From Chrysaora quinquecirrha (taxonomy: Eukaryota; Cnidaria; Scyphozoa; Semaeostomeae; Pelagiidae): 64,000 nucleotides of DNA. The stretch is from assembly GCA_014526335.1 (NCBI GenBank), contig JACTAT010000268.1, positions 526,777 to 590,776 on the forward strand. Reading direction: 5' to 3'. The position numbers were made by a program, and so were the translations under genes. The notes below the pieces were generated by a model. It saw nothing but the letters and a program-made list of their open reading frames with translations. It did not search any database and was not told the DNA's origin. Every line of letters begins with the position of its first letter. Position 1 is the first letter of the stretch. This document shows positions 23,303-33,686 of the stretch, in pieces.

Positions 23303-23675
23303 TGGGGTGGGGGGGAGGGGTACATGACTTATGAATGGACGGGAATGTGCCGCCCAGATTTCGGAAACCAACCCACTTTTAATGAAAACCTTTTTAAAAA
23401 CAGATCCTATTTTATGAGAAAAATAAGCGGAAATGACAATAATAAGACTTTCTTGACCTAATTATTGCTTGATATTGTACTATGAGCATCTTTGACGCGA
23501 TTTTACCACTTTTCTGACCGAATTAAAGTTAAACTTTCGACTTTTCTTCAATTTGCCGCCCACTTTAATGGCGTTTTGGTTAAAATCATACCCATGTTTA
23601 GAGAATTTCAGGGCCAAAAACCCACCCATATGGGCGGCACATACCCGTACTCAAATTATACTAAGTACCCCCGGG
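23303..23675. mobile_element. Small inverted-repeat element with 9-bp target duplication
   Basis: ACAGCACTC occurs directly at 23294-23302 and 23676-23684. Inside, GGGAATGTGCCGCCC near the left end is mirrored by GGGCGGCACATACCC near the right end, and the outermost G-rich and C-rich tracts are also mirrored. A 9-bp duplication fits Mutator-like elements. A related inverted repeat lies at 38.12-38.43 kb. Confidence 0.5.
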
Positions 23676-23684
23676 ACAGCACTC

Positions 23685-23992
23685 AGGAAAAAGAGCCCCA
23701 TATTAATTTGTGCGAAATAACGCTTGCGCATGAGCTTTGAATTGACTTGTGTGACTATCTAACTATGGAAACTAATTCATAACAATCGTTAGCATGTTTT
23801 CTAATTTTGCTGTGTAAAACTTCGGATTTAGTAATCTTCGGATTAGTTTCGTTGAACCTAACAACTTCTCACTTTTCTTGCTGCACAAATAATCCGATTT
23901 TAAGGTTAATTACAAAATTCACAATACTGTAGGTCAAGTATAATTCGTATAATCTCAAGAATGTGTTTATTTTTGTAATTAACTGCGTATAT
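23685..23992. other. No feature recognised
   Basis: AT-rich spacer before the split-repeat element; no frame or repeat of note. Confidence 0.35.
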
Positions 23993-24254
23993 ATCTCGGT
24001 TAGACCTTAAGTTTATACCGCAGTTAATAATCACCGGTGGCTCAGCCTATGTAATTGCGAAAGAGCTTACTTTCTTCCGCAGGAATCAGGGCATTTTTAG
24101 CAGGAATTGAATAGTTCTTCCCCTTGGACAAAAGAGGTTGTTATGCCTGTATAAGTCCTGTTGTTATTTAGCACTTTGTTATCAAACAGCACTTTCGTTC
24201 TTGCAGTTAAATTGGAAACTTGCTGTTCACTCGTTTTAGAAATAAGTTTTTTCT
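23993..24254 (+). repeat. Split direct repeat A1
   Basis: Begins ATCTCGGTTAGACCTTAAG and matches 30181-30421 except for an extra 21 bp around caggaatcagggcattttt, which looks like a short duplication of caggaat. Confidence 0.85.
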
Positions 24255-25300
24255 AGAGTTACTGATTATGTTAGTTTTTGCTTGGATTTTGTTTTCATCA
24301 TCCGATCGTGGTGTCTCTGACCGTTGTTCCATTTCACCGAATCTGTCGGCTGTTTGATTGGTTCAAGAAACCTTCGTTCTTGGAATGTCTTATTTGGTGA
24401 GCTCGTTCTTAGTTATACCTTTTAATGTTTTAGATTAATCATTGCCTATTTCAGGCGTACGGTGTTGTTGATAATTCTAAATCTGAGGCTCTAGGAGCAG
24501 GCCAAAGGTCATATTAGATATTTTATTTGCTGTGTGCAAAGGTTTCAATGCATACATCCCACTCATGCTGGTGTTAAATATAGTCCAGCTGAAAGGTGTA
24601 AAAATTGTGGGTTTTTGGTAAAAAGCATGCAACTTGTCACAAACATATAATTCGACATGCTGATTAATCTGAGATATGGGACCAAGCGATTTTAGTGGTT
24701 CGTGATTTCATAATGACGTCTTCATGGCTTCACGACATCACCTCCTTTTTTGTCAAGTTGACGACCAAACCATCGACTTTAATCTCATTTTCAATTGCAA
24801 TTTGTTGTTAATAACTTATATTTTCAACTAACGAAGGATTTCATGTAGCTGTAACATGACAGTAACGTCATTGTGACGTCATCATGATGTCATAATGAAA
24901 AACGTTTATCTAATTCAAACTTATTTGGTCTATTTATCACATGCAATAACCAGTTCTGTATGACCTTTTATTTGTCCTTAAAACGACGAACTTTCTTTAT
25001 CTCTCACAATTGCCATTGCATTTGCACAGGACTGTGCAAAGAAGTTCAGCACGTACACACTGACAGCGTGCTCGTCATCCTTTTCCGGATTGCAACTACA
25101 CTTACAGTCCACGACAACTGTAACTGTAACTGTTACCGGTAACGACCGTTACTCGGCTATAACCCACTTGATCGATCTATACGAAAACAAATGATTTTTT
25201 AAATTCGTCCGTATGTAAGAGTTTTTTCATAGTTCATTTGTTGAATGGCTCCAGGCAGTATTGATGCCTGGCCCAGTGAGAGTCAAGACGATTTTTAAAC
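24255..25300. other. Interior of the split-repeat element, no gene recognised
   Basis: Includes a cluster of TGACGTCA-like words near 24700-24900 (attgtgacgtcatcatgatg) and a short CTGTAACTGTAACTGTTACC stretch near 25118; otherwise featureless. Confidence 0.35.
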
Positions 25301-25304
25301 GGGT

Positions 25305-25875
25305 TTATGCTCGGTGCAGACACCGAGTTTCCGGTGCTTCAGGGAGTGCTGTCCAGAACGGTTCAAAATCTCCATTTTGTGCTCTTTGCCAACCCCAAGA
25401 CGAGGGACAGGTCAGTCGGTTATTGGAAATCCAGGATTGTCCCCAAACAAGTCCAGCTTGGTACGCAACCCTTTTGGTTTGTTGATACAGTGATGCACTT
25501 GATGGTGGAATGGCCTCTGCCGATCTGCCCTTTTTTGTGCTCTTTCCTTGCTCTGTCAACGCTAATTTCAGCGCTTGTACGATGGTACATCAAAACAACG
25601 AATCGTTTGAGTGTTTTCAAGCAGTTATCAACTGTCTCCGCAGTTAGCAAATTGGCCAAGAATAGGAATGCTGCTGTCGCCTCATCAAATACCTTCCATG
25701 TCTTCCCTTTTCCAGCAAAGAAGGATTTCTGATCACACCCTGTGAATGCGTGAAATTCTGTTAAACACCTTGCTCTTTCAGGGCCCATTGAGGTGTAGTA
25801 GATGTTATGCACTGGTACGTAGCGAAAATTTCTACCTGTGCCGATTGCAATCCACAGCTCTGATGCATTGATTTA
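25305..25875 (-). pseudogene. Frameshifted fragment of a repeat-associated invertebrate ORF (FHAFTGCD-type)
   Basis: On the minus strand one frame reads E-L-W-I-A-I-G-T-G-R-N-F-R-Y-V-P-V-H, then F-H-A-F-T-G-C-D-Q-K-S-F-F-A-G-K-G-K, down to about 25525. The continuation (Q-T-K-R-V-A-Y-Q-A-G-L-V-W-G-Q, then W-G-W, then W-T-A-L-P-E-A) is in another frame. I recognise this style as a domain common in predicted proteins of cnidarians and other invertebrates, usually with 'H-A-(F/L)-T-G-C-D' and 'G-H-V-W-G-Q' blocks, of unknown function and often multicopy. The shift near 25525 makes this copy broken. It lies antisense inside the split-repeat element, so it may be cargo or an earlier insertion. Confidence 0.6.
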
Positions 25876-26049
25876 AGCAAAGGATGAAACCGCGATGACA
25901 ACGACTTCTGTGTCGACAGTTCTTATCATGAAGCTTCTCTTTTTAGGCCAGTTTACCTGGCTGGGCTTGATGCCGGTTTAATTAAGACTTCAGACCTATT
26001 TTTATTTGGGCCTGAGGCTGGTATGTATATCTCTATTTTTGTTTGGGCC

Positions 26050-28955
26050 TGGGGCCCATTTTCTCTTTGGGTCATAGGGTTGGTTCCTATTTGCATTTGA
26101 CCTGGGGGCTGGTTTGAGTAAAGTCAGCTGGACAAGCAACGAAATTGCCAGGCCATACGTTAAAGCTTTTTGTTTTACAAAGAGTCATCCATAGAATCAT
26201 CGACTGAGCGTCCTCCAGAGACAGTCAACTGTGTGCCAGTACTCGTGGTCTTTATCGTCAGTTACACCGCTAATCGTTGGTGACACATTGCATGCCTGGC
26301 TCTGCCAGTCCAACCTTCATCTGTCATTGGCTCTGCATTGAAGTTCTCCCGTTTCTTCTTTAAAAAGACTTTGCTCCTGGTGTTATGGACCATATAGGGG
26401 ACAATAAATACCGTGTCCACTCACCAATTTAGAGATACAATCAAGGACGTACAAAGGCACGTGGCCTACTTGTTATGGCCACAGGCCAAATTTACTTTTA
26501 GGGCCAGCAGCTGGTTGACTATTTGGGCCATAGGTCAGTTACTATTTGGCAAAAGACTGGTTTTTCTTTGGGCAAGAGGCCTTTTAACTATTTGGGCCAG
26601 GGGCCGGTTTTACCATTTGGAATATAGGCCAGTTTACTATAGGGGCCAGAGGCCTTTTTTACCGCAAGGGCCAGCAGGCGGTTTACTATTTGGGCCATAG
26701 GTCAGTTACTAGTTGACAAAAGACTGGTTTTTCTTTGAGCAAGAGGCCTGTTAACTATTTGGGCCAGAGGCCGGTTTTACCATTTGGAACATAGACAAGT
26801 TTACTAGAGAGGCCAGAGGCCTTTTTTACCGCAAGGGCCAGCAGCCGGTTTACTATTTGGGCCATAGGTCAGTTACTATTTGGCAAAGACTGGTTTTTCT
26901 TTGGGCAAGAGGCCTGTTAACTATTTGGGCCAGAGGCCGGTTTTGCCATTTGGCGCATAGACCAGTTTACTAGAGAGGCCAGAGGCCTTATTTACCGCAA
27001 GGGCCAGCAGCCGGTTTACTATTTGGGCCATAGGTCAGTTACTAGTTGACAAAAGACTGGTTTTTCTTTGGGCAAGAGGCCTGTTAACTAGTTGGGCCAG
27101 AGGCCGGTTTTACCATTTGGAACATAGACAAGTTTACTAGAGAGGCCAGAGGCCTTTTTTACCGCAAGGGCCAGCAGCCGGTTTACTATTTGGGCCATAG
27201 GTCAGTTACTATTTGGCAAAGACTGGTTTTTCTTTGGGCAAGAGGCCTGTTAACTATTTGGGCCAGGCGCATAGACCAGTTTACTCTATGGGCCAGAGGC
27301 CTTTTTTACCGCAAGGGCTAGCAGCGGGTTTACTATTTGGGCCATAGGTCAGTTTTTGTTTGGCAAAAGACTGGTTTTTTCTTTGGGCAAGAGGCCTGTT
27401 AACTAGTTGGGCCAGAGGCCGGTGTTACCATTTGGAATATAGGCCAGTTTACTAGAGAGGCCAAAGGCCTTTTTTACCGCAAGGGCCAGCAGCCGGTTTA
27501 CTATTTGGGCCATAGGTCAGTTACTAGTTGACAAAAGACTGGTTTTTCTTTGAGCAAGAGGCCTGTTAACTATTTGGGCCAGAGGCCGGTTTTACCATTT
27601 GGAACATAGACAAGTTTACTAGAGAGGCCAGAGGCCTTTTTTACCGCAAGGGCCAGCAGCCGGTTTACTATTTGGGCCATAGGTCAGTTACTATTTGGCA
27701 AAGACTGGTTTTTCTTTGGGCAAGAGGCCTGTTAACTATTTGGGCCAGAGGCCGGTTTTGCCATTTGGCGCATAGACCAGTTTACTCTATGGGCCAGAGG
27801 CCTTTTTTACCGCAAGGGCTAGCAGCGGGTTTACTATTTGGGCCATAGGTCAGTTTTTGTTTGGCAAAAGACTGGTTTTTTCTTTGGGCAAGAGGCCTGT
27901 TAACTAGTTGGGCCAGAGGCCGGTGTTACCATTTGGGCCAGTAGGTCAGTTACTAGTTGACAAAAGACTGGTTTTTCTTTGAGCAAGAGGCCTGTTAACT
28001 ATTTGGGCCAGAGGCCGGTTTTGCCATTTGGAACATAGACAAGTTTACTAGAGAGGCCAGAGGCCTTTTTTACCGCAAGGGCTAGCAGCGGGTTTACTAT
28101 TTGGGCCATAGGTCAGTTTTTGTTTGGCAAAAGACTGGTTGTTTCTTTGGGCAAGAGGCCTGTTAACTAGTTGGGCCAGAAGCCGATTTTCCATAAAGGC
28201 TAGAGGCCTGTTTAACTATTGGTGCCAGAGGCCTGTTTTTCTGTTTAGACCATAGGCCAGTTTTCTATTTAAGCCAGATGGTGATTTTACTATTAAGGCC
28301 AGAGGCTTGTTTTTCTATTTGGACCATAGGTCAGTTACTATTTGGGCCATAGGCCGATTTTGCTATTAGGGCCACAGGCCTGTTTACCATTGGGCCAGAG
28401 GCCGGTTTTACTACTTGGTCTGTGGACCAGTTTACTATTTGGGTCAGAGGCCAATTAACTGTCAGGACCAGAGGCCTGTTTGTTATTTTGGCACAACCCA
28501 GTTTATTATTTGTGCCAGAGGCATGTACTATTAGTCGGGCCAATGGCTGGCTTTGCCATTTCAACCAGTGGCCGGTCACACCATTTAGGCTACAGGTGGG
28601 TTTTACTATTTAGGATCGGCTGGTTTTAATTTTAGGCCAGAGGCAAAATTTTTTATTTGGGCCAGAGGCCAACCTACCATTTGGGTCAGGGTCAGAAGCC
28701 ATTTAACTATTGGGGCCTTGTAACTAGTATTACCCCCTTGGGTCAAAGGCAGATTTTACATTTATGCTGGTTTTACTATTTCGGCCAGTTTTAAAATTCG
28801 ATTTGGGTCAAAGGCCGGTATTACAATGAGGCTTAATACTGGAATTACGGTTTGGGTTTGGGCAAGTTTCACTCTTTAGGATAGAGCCTTGTTATTCTAT
28901 TTGGGCCATAGACAAGTTTAACTATTAGACTTGAGGCTGGTTCGGTCAATCCTGG
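26050..28955 (+). repeat. GGGCCAGAGGCC minisatellite, with ~165-bp higher-order units
   Basis: Variants of a ~24-28-bp unit (gggccagaggccggttttac, gggccataggtcagttacta) fill the region. Between about 26450 and 28140 they are organised in higher-order blocks: ggtttactatttgggccata recurs near 26678, 26855, 27014, 27180, 27328, 27490, 27660, 27830 and 28090 (about 150-175 bp apart in the main), each with the same ordered set of variants including gactggtttttctttg and accgcaagggccagcag. Outside that interval the units are more diverged. Confidence 0.85.
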
Positions 28956-28959
28956 CCAG

Positions 28960-29850
28960 AGGCCACTTAACTATTGGGCCAGAGCCTGATTTACTATTGG
29001 GCCAGAGCCCGGTTTGCTATTGGACCAGAGGTTGGTTTACTATTGTGCCAGATCCTGGTTTTGCTATTGGGCCAGAGCTGGGTTTACTATTTGGGCCAGA
29101 GGGCCGGTTTTGCTATTGGGCCAGAGGCCGGTTTATTATTGGGCCAGAGCCCGGTTTACTATTGGGCCAGAGCCCGGTTTACTATTGGGCCAGAGCCCGG
29201 TTTACTTTTGGGCCAGAGCCCGGTTTACTATTGGGCCAGAGCCGGTTTACTATTGGGCCAGAGGCGGTATACTATTGGGCCAGAGGCGGTTTACTTTGGG
29301 CCAGAGGCCGGTTTGCTATTGGACCAGAGCCGGTTTACTCTTGGGCCAGAGCCGGTTAACTATTGGGCCAGAGCCGGTTTACTATTGGGCCAGAGCCGGT
29401 TTACTATTGGGCCAGAGGCGGTATACTATTGGGCCAGAGGCGGTTTACTTTGGGCCAGAGGCGGTTTACTATTGGGCCAGAGCCGGTTAACTATTGGTTT
29501 ACTATTGGGCTTTACTATTGGGCCAGAGGCGGTATACTATTGGGCCAGAGGCGGTTTACTATTTTACTATTGGGCCAGAGGCCGGTTTACTATTGGGCCA
29601 GAGGCCGGTTTACTCTTGGGCCAGAGCCTGGTTAACTATTGGGCCAGAGCCCGGTTTACTATTGGGCCAGAGGCCGGTTTACTTTTGGGCCAGAGGCCGG
29701 TTTGCTATTGGGCCAGAGCCCAGTTTACTATTGGGCCAGAGCCCGGTTTACTATTGGGCCAGAGGCCGGTTTACTATTGGGCCAGAGGCCGGTTTCTATT
29801 GGGCCAGAGGCCGGTTTACTATTGGGCCAGAGGCCGGTTTTATCTTCAGC
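28960..29850 (+). repeat. 23-bp minisatellite, about 38 units
   Basis: The unit is ttactattgggccagagcccgg with variants that delete or substitute one or two bases. Because 23 is not a multiple of 3, all three forward frames stay open and spell the same permuted peptide, giving several overlapping 'ORFs' of 76-347 codons; these are not treated as genes. Confidence 0.92.
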
Positions 29851-30061
29851 TGGCTGTTGGGACAGTTAGCTGTGTCTTCAGCCCAGCTGGCTCACTTTCC
29901 TATTCACTTGTCCTTTCTTTTCTTCTCTTTCTTTGCTTTGCTTTGCTGTCGACCTTGCTTTTCCTCTCTCCAGATTTTTTCAAGGGTAGGTTTTGGTTTG
30001 TTTTTAGCAAGTTCTAGTTAGTAGCAGGGTCGGTGCTTGGTGGGGACATCTTCGTGTCCTG

Positions 30062-30630
30062 TGGCCGGAATTTCATTTCCCTGGCAATCACCGACCATAA
30101 AGGGTTTTTGCTCAGGCAGTTAAGGGCTATTGTTTCGGCAAATGCACAAAAGCCCACTTCCTGAGACAGGTGAGTATTAAATCTCGGTTAGACCTTAAGT
30201 TTATACCGCAGTTAATAATCACCGGTGGCTCAGCCTATGTAATTGCGAAGGAGCTTACTTTCTTCCGCAGGAATTGAATAGTTCTTCCCCTTGGACAAAA
30301 GAGGTTGTTATGCCTGTATAAGTCCTGTTGTTATTTAGCACTTTGTTATCAAACAGCACTTTCGTTCTTGCAGTTAAATTGGAAACTTGCTGTTCACTCG
30401 TTTTAGAAATAAGTTTTTTCTCCCTCCCTATTCCCTCCCTTTCTTTCTTTCTTTCCTTTCTTTCTCGTTTTTCCCTTTCCCACGGCTCTTTCTCCGTGGT
30501 GACAGGTGCATTGGCCGGAATTTCATTTCCCTGGCAATCACCGACCATAAAGGGTTTTTGCTCAGGCAGTTAAGGGCTATTGTTTCGGCAAATGCACAAA
30601 AGCCCACTTCCTGAGACAGGTGAGTATTAA
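30062..30630 (+). repeat. Split direct repeats B1-A2-B2
   Basis: B1 (30062-30180) and B2 (30512-30630) both run from TGGCCGGAATTTCATTTCCC to GACAGGTGAGTATTAA with equal length. A2 (30181-30421) lies between, followed by a CCCTCC/CTTTCTTT pyrimidine tract (30422-30511). Confidence 0.88.
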
Positions 30631-31138
30631 TCGAAAAGTAAAAACCGCAAAACCGTACTTTGTGAAGGTAAAACCGTAAAACCGTTCTGAAAATGTCGAG
30701 AAACCGTAAACCGTCATGCCCAATAATCCCTTCATCTACGGACGACCAACCCCCACCCATCCTGCCTCTATTTACGCCACTGCTGGTGGTATACTATAGA
30801 CTTAATACATTGGGCGTGGGTATCGCTATTGAGTCTATGCTGGACGCTCAAACTACTCCGAGTGGGACTCCCAATCCCCAATTAGACCAACGTGTGAAGC
30901 CGAATTCTGTGGCCAAATCTAGAGAGCACATAGGTGGGAGGATTAGATCAGCCAATCAAATAAAAATAGAATTTGTTTGATAGCTTATTTGGCTAGCAAT
31001 TAAGTGTCACAAGAACCCCGAATATCTATACTCCGTAACATGCCTCCAAGGTTCCTTTGATCTCACTTGGACTCTTCAGTTATTTCTATTGATTTCTCGC
31101 TGTATCCCTCAAGCTGACTGGTGTTGAAGACTATCACG
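30631..31138. other. No gene recognised
   Basis: Begins with several aaaaccgtaaaaccgt words (30640-30715). No splice-bounded exon of the peptide family was found here although it lies upstream of locus B. Confidence 0.35.
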
Positions 31139-31381
31139 CGGCATCGGGATCAAAAAATGAGTCGTCGTGATGGTGGGTCGTCGCGTTTCTACGCCGACGA
31201 CTTCTAGAGTTCAGCGTCGCAAAAATTACAACCACCAATTCTGGAGGTTGCCACAACAAAATACCACGGCGAATTCTAGAGTTTGGCACTGTAAATATCT
31301 CCGCGCCACATTTAGCGAGTTCGCCGTTGGCGTAGAAACGCGACGACCCACCATGACGATGACTCATTTTTGATCCCGCCG
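31139..31381. mobile_element. Inverted-repeat element with ~55-bp arms
   Basis: The left arm cggcatcgggatcaaaaaat...gtcgcgtttctacgcc is mirrored by ggcgtagaaacgcgac...atttttgatcccgccg on the right. Its 243 bp contain no gene. No unambiguous target duplication seen. Confidence 0.6.
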
Positions 31382-31413
31382 AAGTAAATGGTGTTTCTGA
31401 GTTACAACCTTGT

Positions 31414-31765
31414 GATAGCGCTGCGGAGGAGACAGTGAGAAAAGTGAACTGAAATCCAATTAATCCAAAAAACAAATCGTCCAATCAAATCATTCGTTCA
31501 GGAATCCTAGTGCATGATGCCTTTTGTAAAATTCTTCCTCTTGACAATTCGGTTCTTTTCTATTGGCGGAAAAACATTTCGTATTAAATGCTTTTGTATT
31601 AGAATTCACTGACTACAAGGCAGTGCAGTTGTAGAGTTTTTTTCAAATTCGACGCTATATCATATGATACATGGTCTACAACTACACTACAACATAACAA
31701 AAAATACAATGTTAATTAGAAAAATACGATACGTAATGCAATAAACTGAAATATAGCGTGAGGTA
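31414..31765. repeat. Fragments of two dispersed repeats
   Basis: First a 45-bp piece of the GCGGAGGAGACA MITE (31414-31458), then one diverged unit of the 110-bp repeat from 8.3-9.4 kb (about 31470-31620: ccaatcaaatcatt, tgccttttgtaaaattcttc). The remainder is AT-rich. Confidence 0.5.
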
Positions 31766-32014
31766 CACTCTTTTTTTTAATAAGCAACTGTTCAATAAGC
31801 AACCAGGGCTGAGATTGTGCTAAAATTTCTGGTGAAATAGCTTTCTTTATACTGTACGTCCTTGCAAACTTGTCAGTTACATTGAGAAGCCAGAAAAGAG
31901 CCAGAATAAGAGGTTTTAGGGGTACCAGGCATTCTGCGACGGCTGAAATCCTAGATATGTTAAGCAACTCTTGAGGGCTGGACCAAAGTCAAGTTGCTTA
32001 TTGAAAACAAAGTG
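31766..32014. mobile_element. 249-bp TA-flanked MITE, CACT...AATAAGCAAC termini
   Basis: The ends cactcttttttttaataagcaac and, inverted, gttgcttattgaaaacaaagtg are flanked by TA on both sides. A left terminus of the same family occurs at about 9685. Confidence 0.65.
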
Positions 32015-32340
32015 TACTATCGAATAACTTACATAGAACAAAATTTCATTGAAAGGATTCAGTACCAAGAGAAAAGACAAATTTTAACGACATTTCGGGC
32101 ATTACCCTTTATCAAGTGACGGTTTAATTTAAAATACAAATATAAGTAGTCCTTTCAACAAAAATTTTGTTAAATACGATACGTACATGGTCGAAATTTA
32201 CTGGTACTGTCGCACGAAAACTTGGTGAGGGCAGCCCCTCAGATGAGATGGCGTTAAAAAACTCAAGTGCGTAAGCAGTTTTGTGTGCTTTTTGTGGTAC
32301 CTTAATAACAACAATTAAATACCGAAAATTCCGATTTAAG

Positions 32341-33393
32341 ATGCAGAAGATGAAGAAGATTTTGATGTGATGCATTTTGCTGGACCTGAGGAGGAGGACA
32401 TTGAACATCAAGGTTCGTTTGCGTTTTTTCTAAATCAAATTCCACAGTGAGGAGGGGTTGCGGGTTGCGGGTTTGGCCGATTTCGCCCTCGGGTTTTCGG
32501 GATTTTCCAAAAAATCGTGCAGGTTTTCGGGTCAAGTATATTTAACGGGCAAAGGGTTTAGCCATTTTCTAGCTCGGGTTTCGGTTATTGTAGTAAAAAT
32601 GTGCGTGTTTTCGGGTTTTAAACCTCACAAAGGATATAAATGTGTAAAATTCTTAAAACATTATTTGAAACTAAGGTCACCCAGGTTTTCGGATTTGTTC
32701 CAATTTTCTTCCGGGTTTTCGGGTTTTGATACCCCCCAAAGCCCCCTCAGTGAGGTTAGTCTTCCATTACTGTCGGGACTTTAGCGAAATTTTGGCTGTT
32801 GATTTTGAGTATTCGCGAGATACGTAACGATCACTCTTTGGAATCTTGCACACCCTTTGCTGCAATTTCTATTGTTTTCATAGAAATCCCTTGAAAATCC
32901 TTTTGTTTCAACAGGAATCTCATACGCGTTTTCGAAAAGTGAAATTTCCCTTGAGTATTCGCACTTTGAAAATCCAGGCGAAAAAATCAGAAAGGCCACT
33001 TCCGCCCTTGCATCTAGACTTACTACATGAGTCGCAGTTATCGCTGTTGAAGTGAATTGCTGGACGCTCAAACTAACTTTAGCGAACAACAACAACATCA
33101 ATTCAATTCAATGTGAGCGAAAGTTAGGGACCAGGAAGCAACCTTTCATCTACTGTACGTAGCAATTTGTTGACTAGGAATGGAATGGAATGGGAAGCCA
33201 AAGCCACTAAGTGAGTGGAGTCTTGGCTTTTCAAGGCTAATCTGGTACTACTGATATGAAAATGTTTTGTTAAGATAATCTTTATTTTTCTATAGATCCC
33301 TCTCCATGCAGCAGTACTGGCCAATGTGGACTTTGTCGTCGTCGATGCAGAAGTTGGACATATTGGAGTGGACGTCGAAGACGAAGATGGTAA
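32341..33393 (+). CDS. Secreted Arg/Trp/Cys-rich peptide, locus B (exons 2 and 3)
   Basis: Exon 2 (32341-32412) follows a GATTTAAG acceptor and ends CAAG|GTTCGT; it encodes an acidic propiece with 11 Asp/Glu in 23 whole codons. Exon 3 (33296-33393) follows TTTCTATAG, joins in the same split codon (G|AT, giving the conserved D-P), and ends at TAA. The tail has the full C-x5-C-x2-C-R-R-R-C pattern and ends G-R-R-R-R-R-W. Both introns are phase 1, as in loci D and E. No signal-peptide exon was found between 30.6 and 32.3 kb. The 882-bp intron carries gggttttcgggat-type repeats. Predicted role by architecture only: a secreted, processed cationic peptide, possibly antimicrobial. It may use a distant exon 1 or be a partial copy. 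Confidence 0.62.
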
Positions 33394-33686
33394 ATTTGAT
33401 GAGCTGGATAAGATACTTTCTTATAAATTATCACTCACTTACAAAACAACGTATAACTCAAGTAGACTCACTACATAAGTCCCACTACTTCGCTCGATGT
33501 TGTTGTTGTTGTTTTCTACAATCGCTTTGTTGGAGTGACAAATCAAAATAAGGGAAGCGTAAACTATAGACTCGCATCGTGAGTCTATAACTCAAGTAAG
33601 TAAAGAGAAAAGAGAGCTGATCAATATTGGTGTTTTTTACGTTACCTATCCTAATCGTAATTCGACACCGAAAATTTCAATTTAAG

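Larger units (their letters stand above)
23993..30630 (+). mobile_element. Element with split direct repeats (A1 ... B1-A2-B2), Ngaro/PAT-like, non-autonomous
   Basis: Segment A is at 23993-24254 and again at 30181-30421. Segment B is at 30062-30180 and again at 30512-30630. The order A1 - interior - B1 - A2 - B2 is the split-direct-repeat arrangement known from Ngaro/PAT tyrosine-recombinase retroelements (DIRS order). The two B copies appear identical over 119 bp; A1 carries a 21-bp local duplication absent from A2. A 90-bp pyrimidine-rich spacer separates A2 from B2, which is unusual. The interior has no reverse transcriptase or recombinase: it holds a decayed minus-strand ORF and about 3.8 kb of minisatellite. 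An LTR element with rearranged ends is the main alternative. Confidence 0.5.

Noticed and set aside
28974..30017. 347-codon plus-strand ORF and its overlapping companions
   Set aside because: They are translations of the 23-bp minisatellite, with the same peptide in all frames; no start context, splice sites or family similarity.
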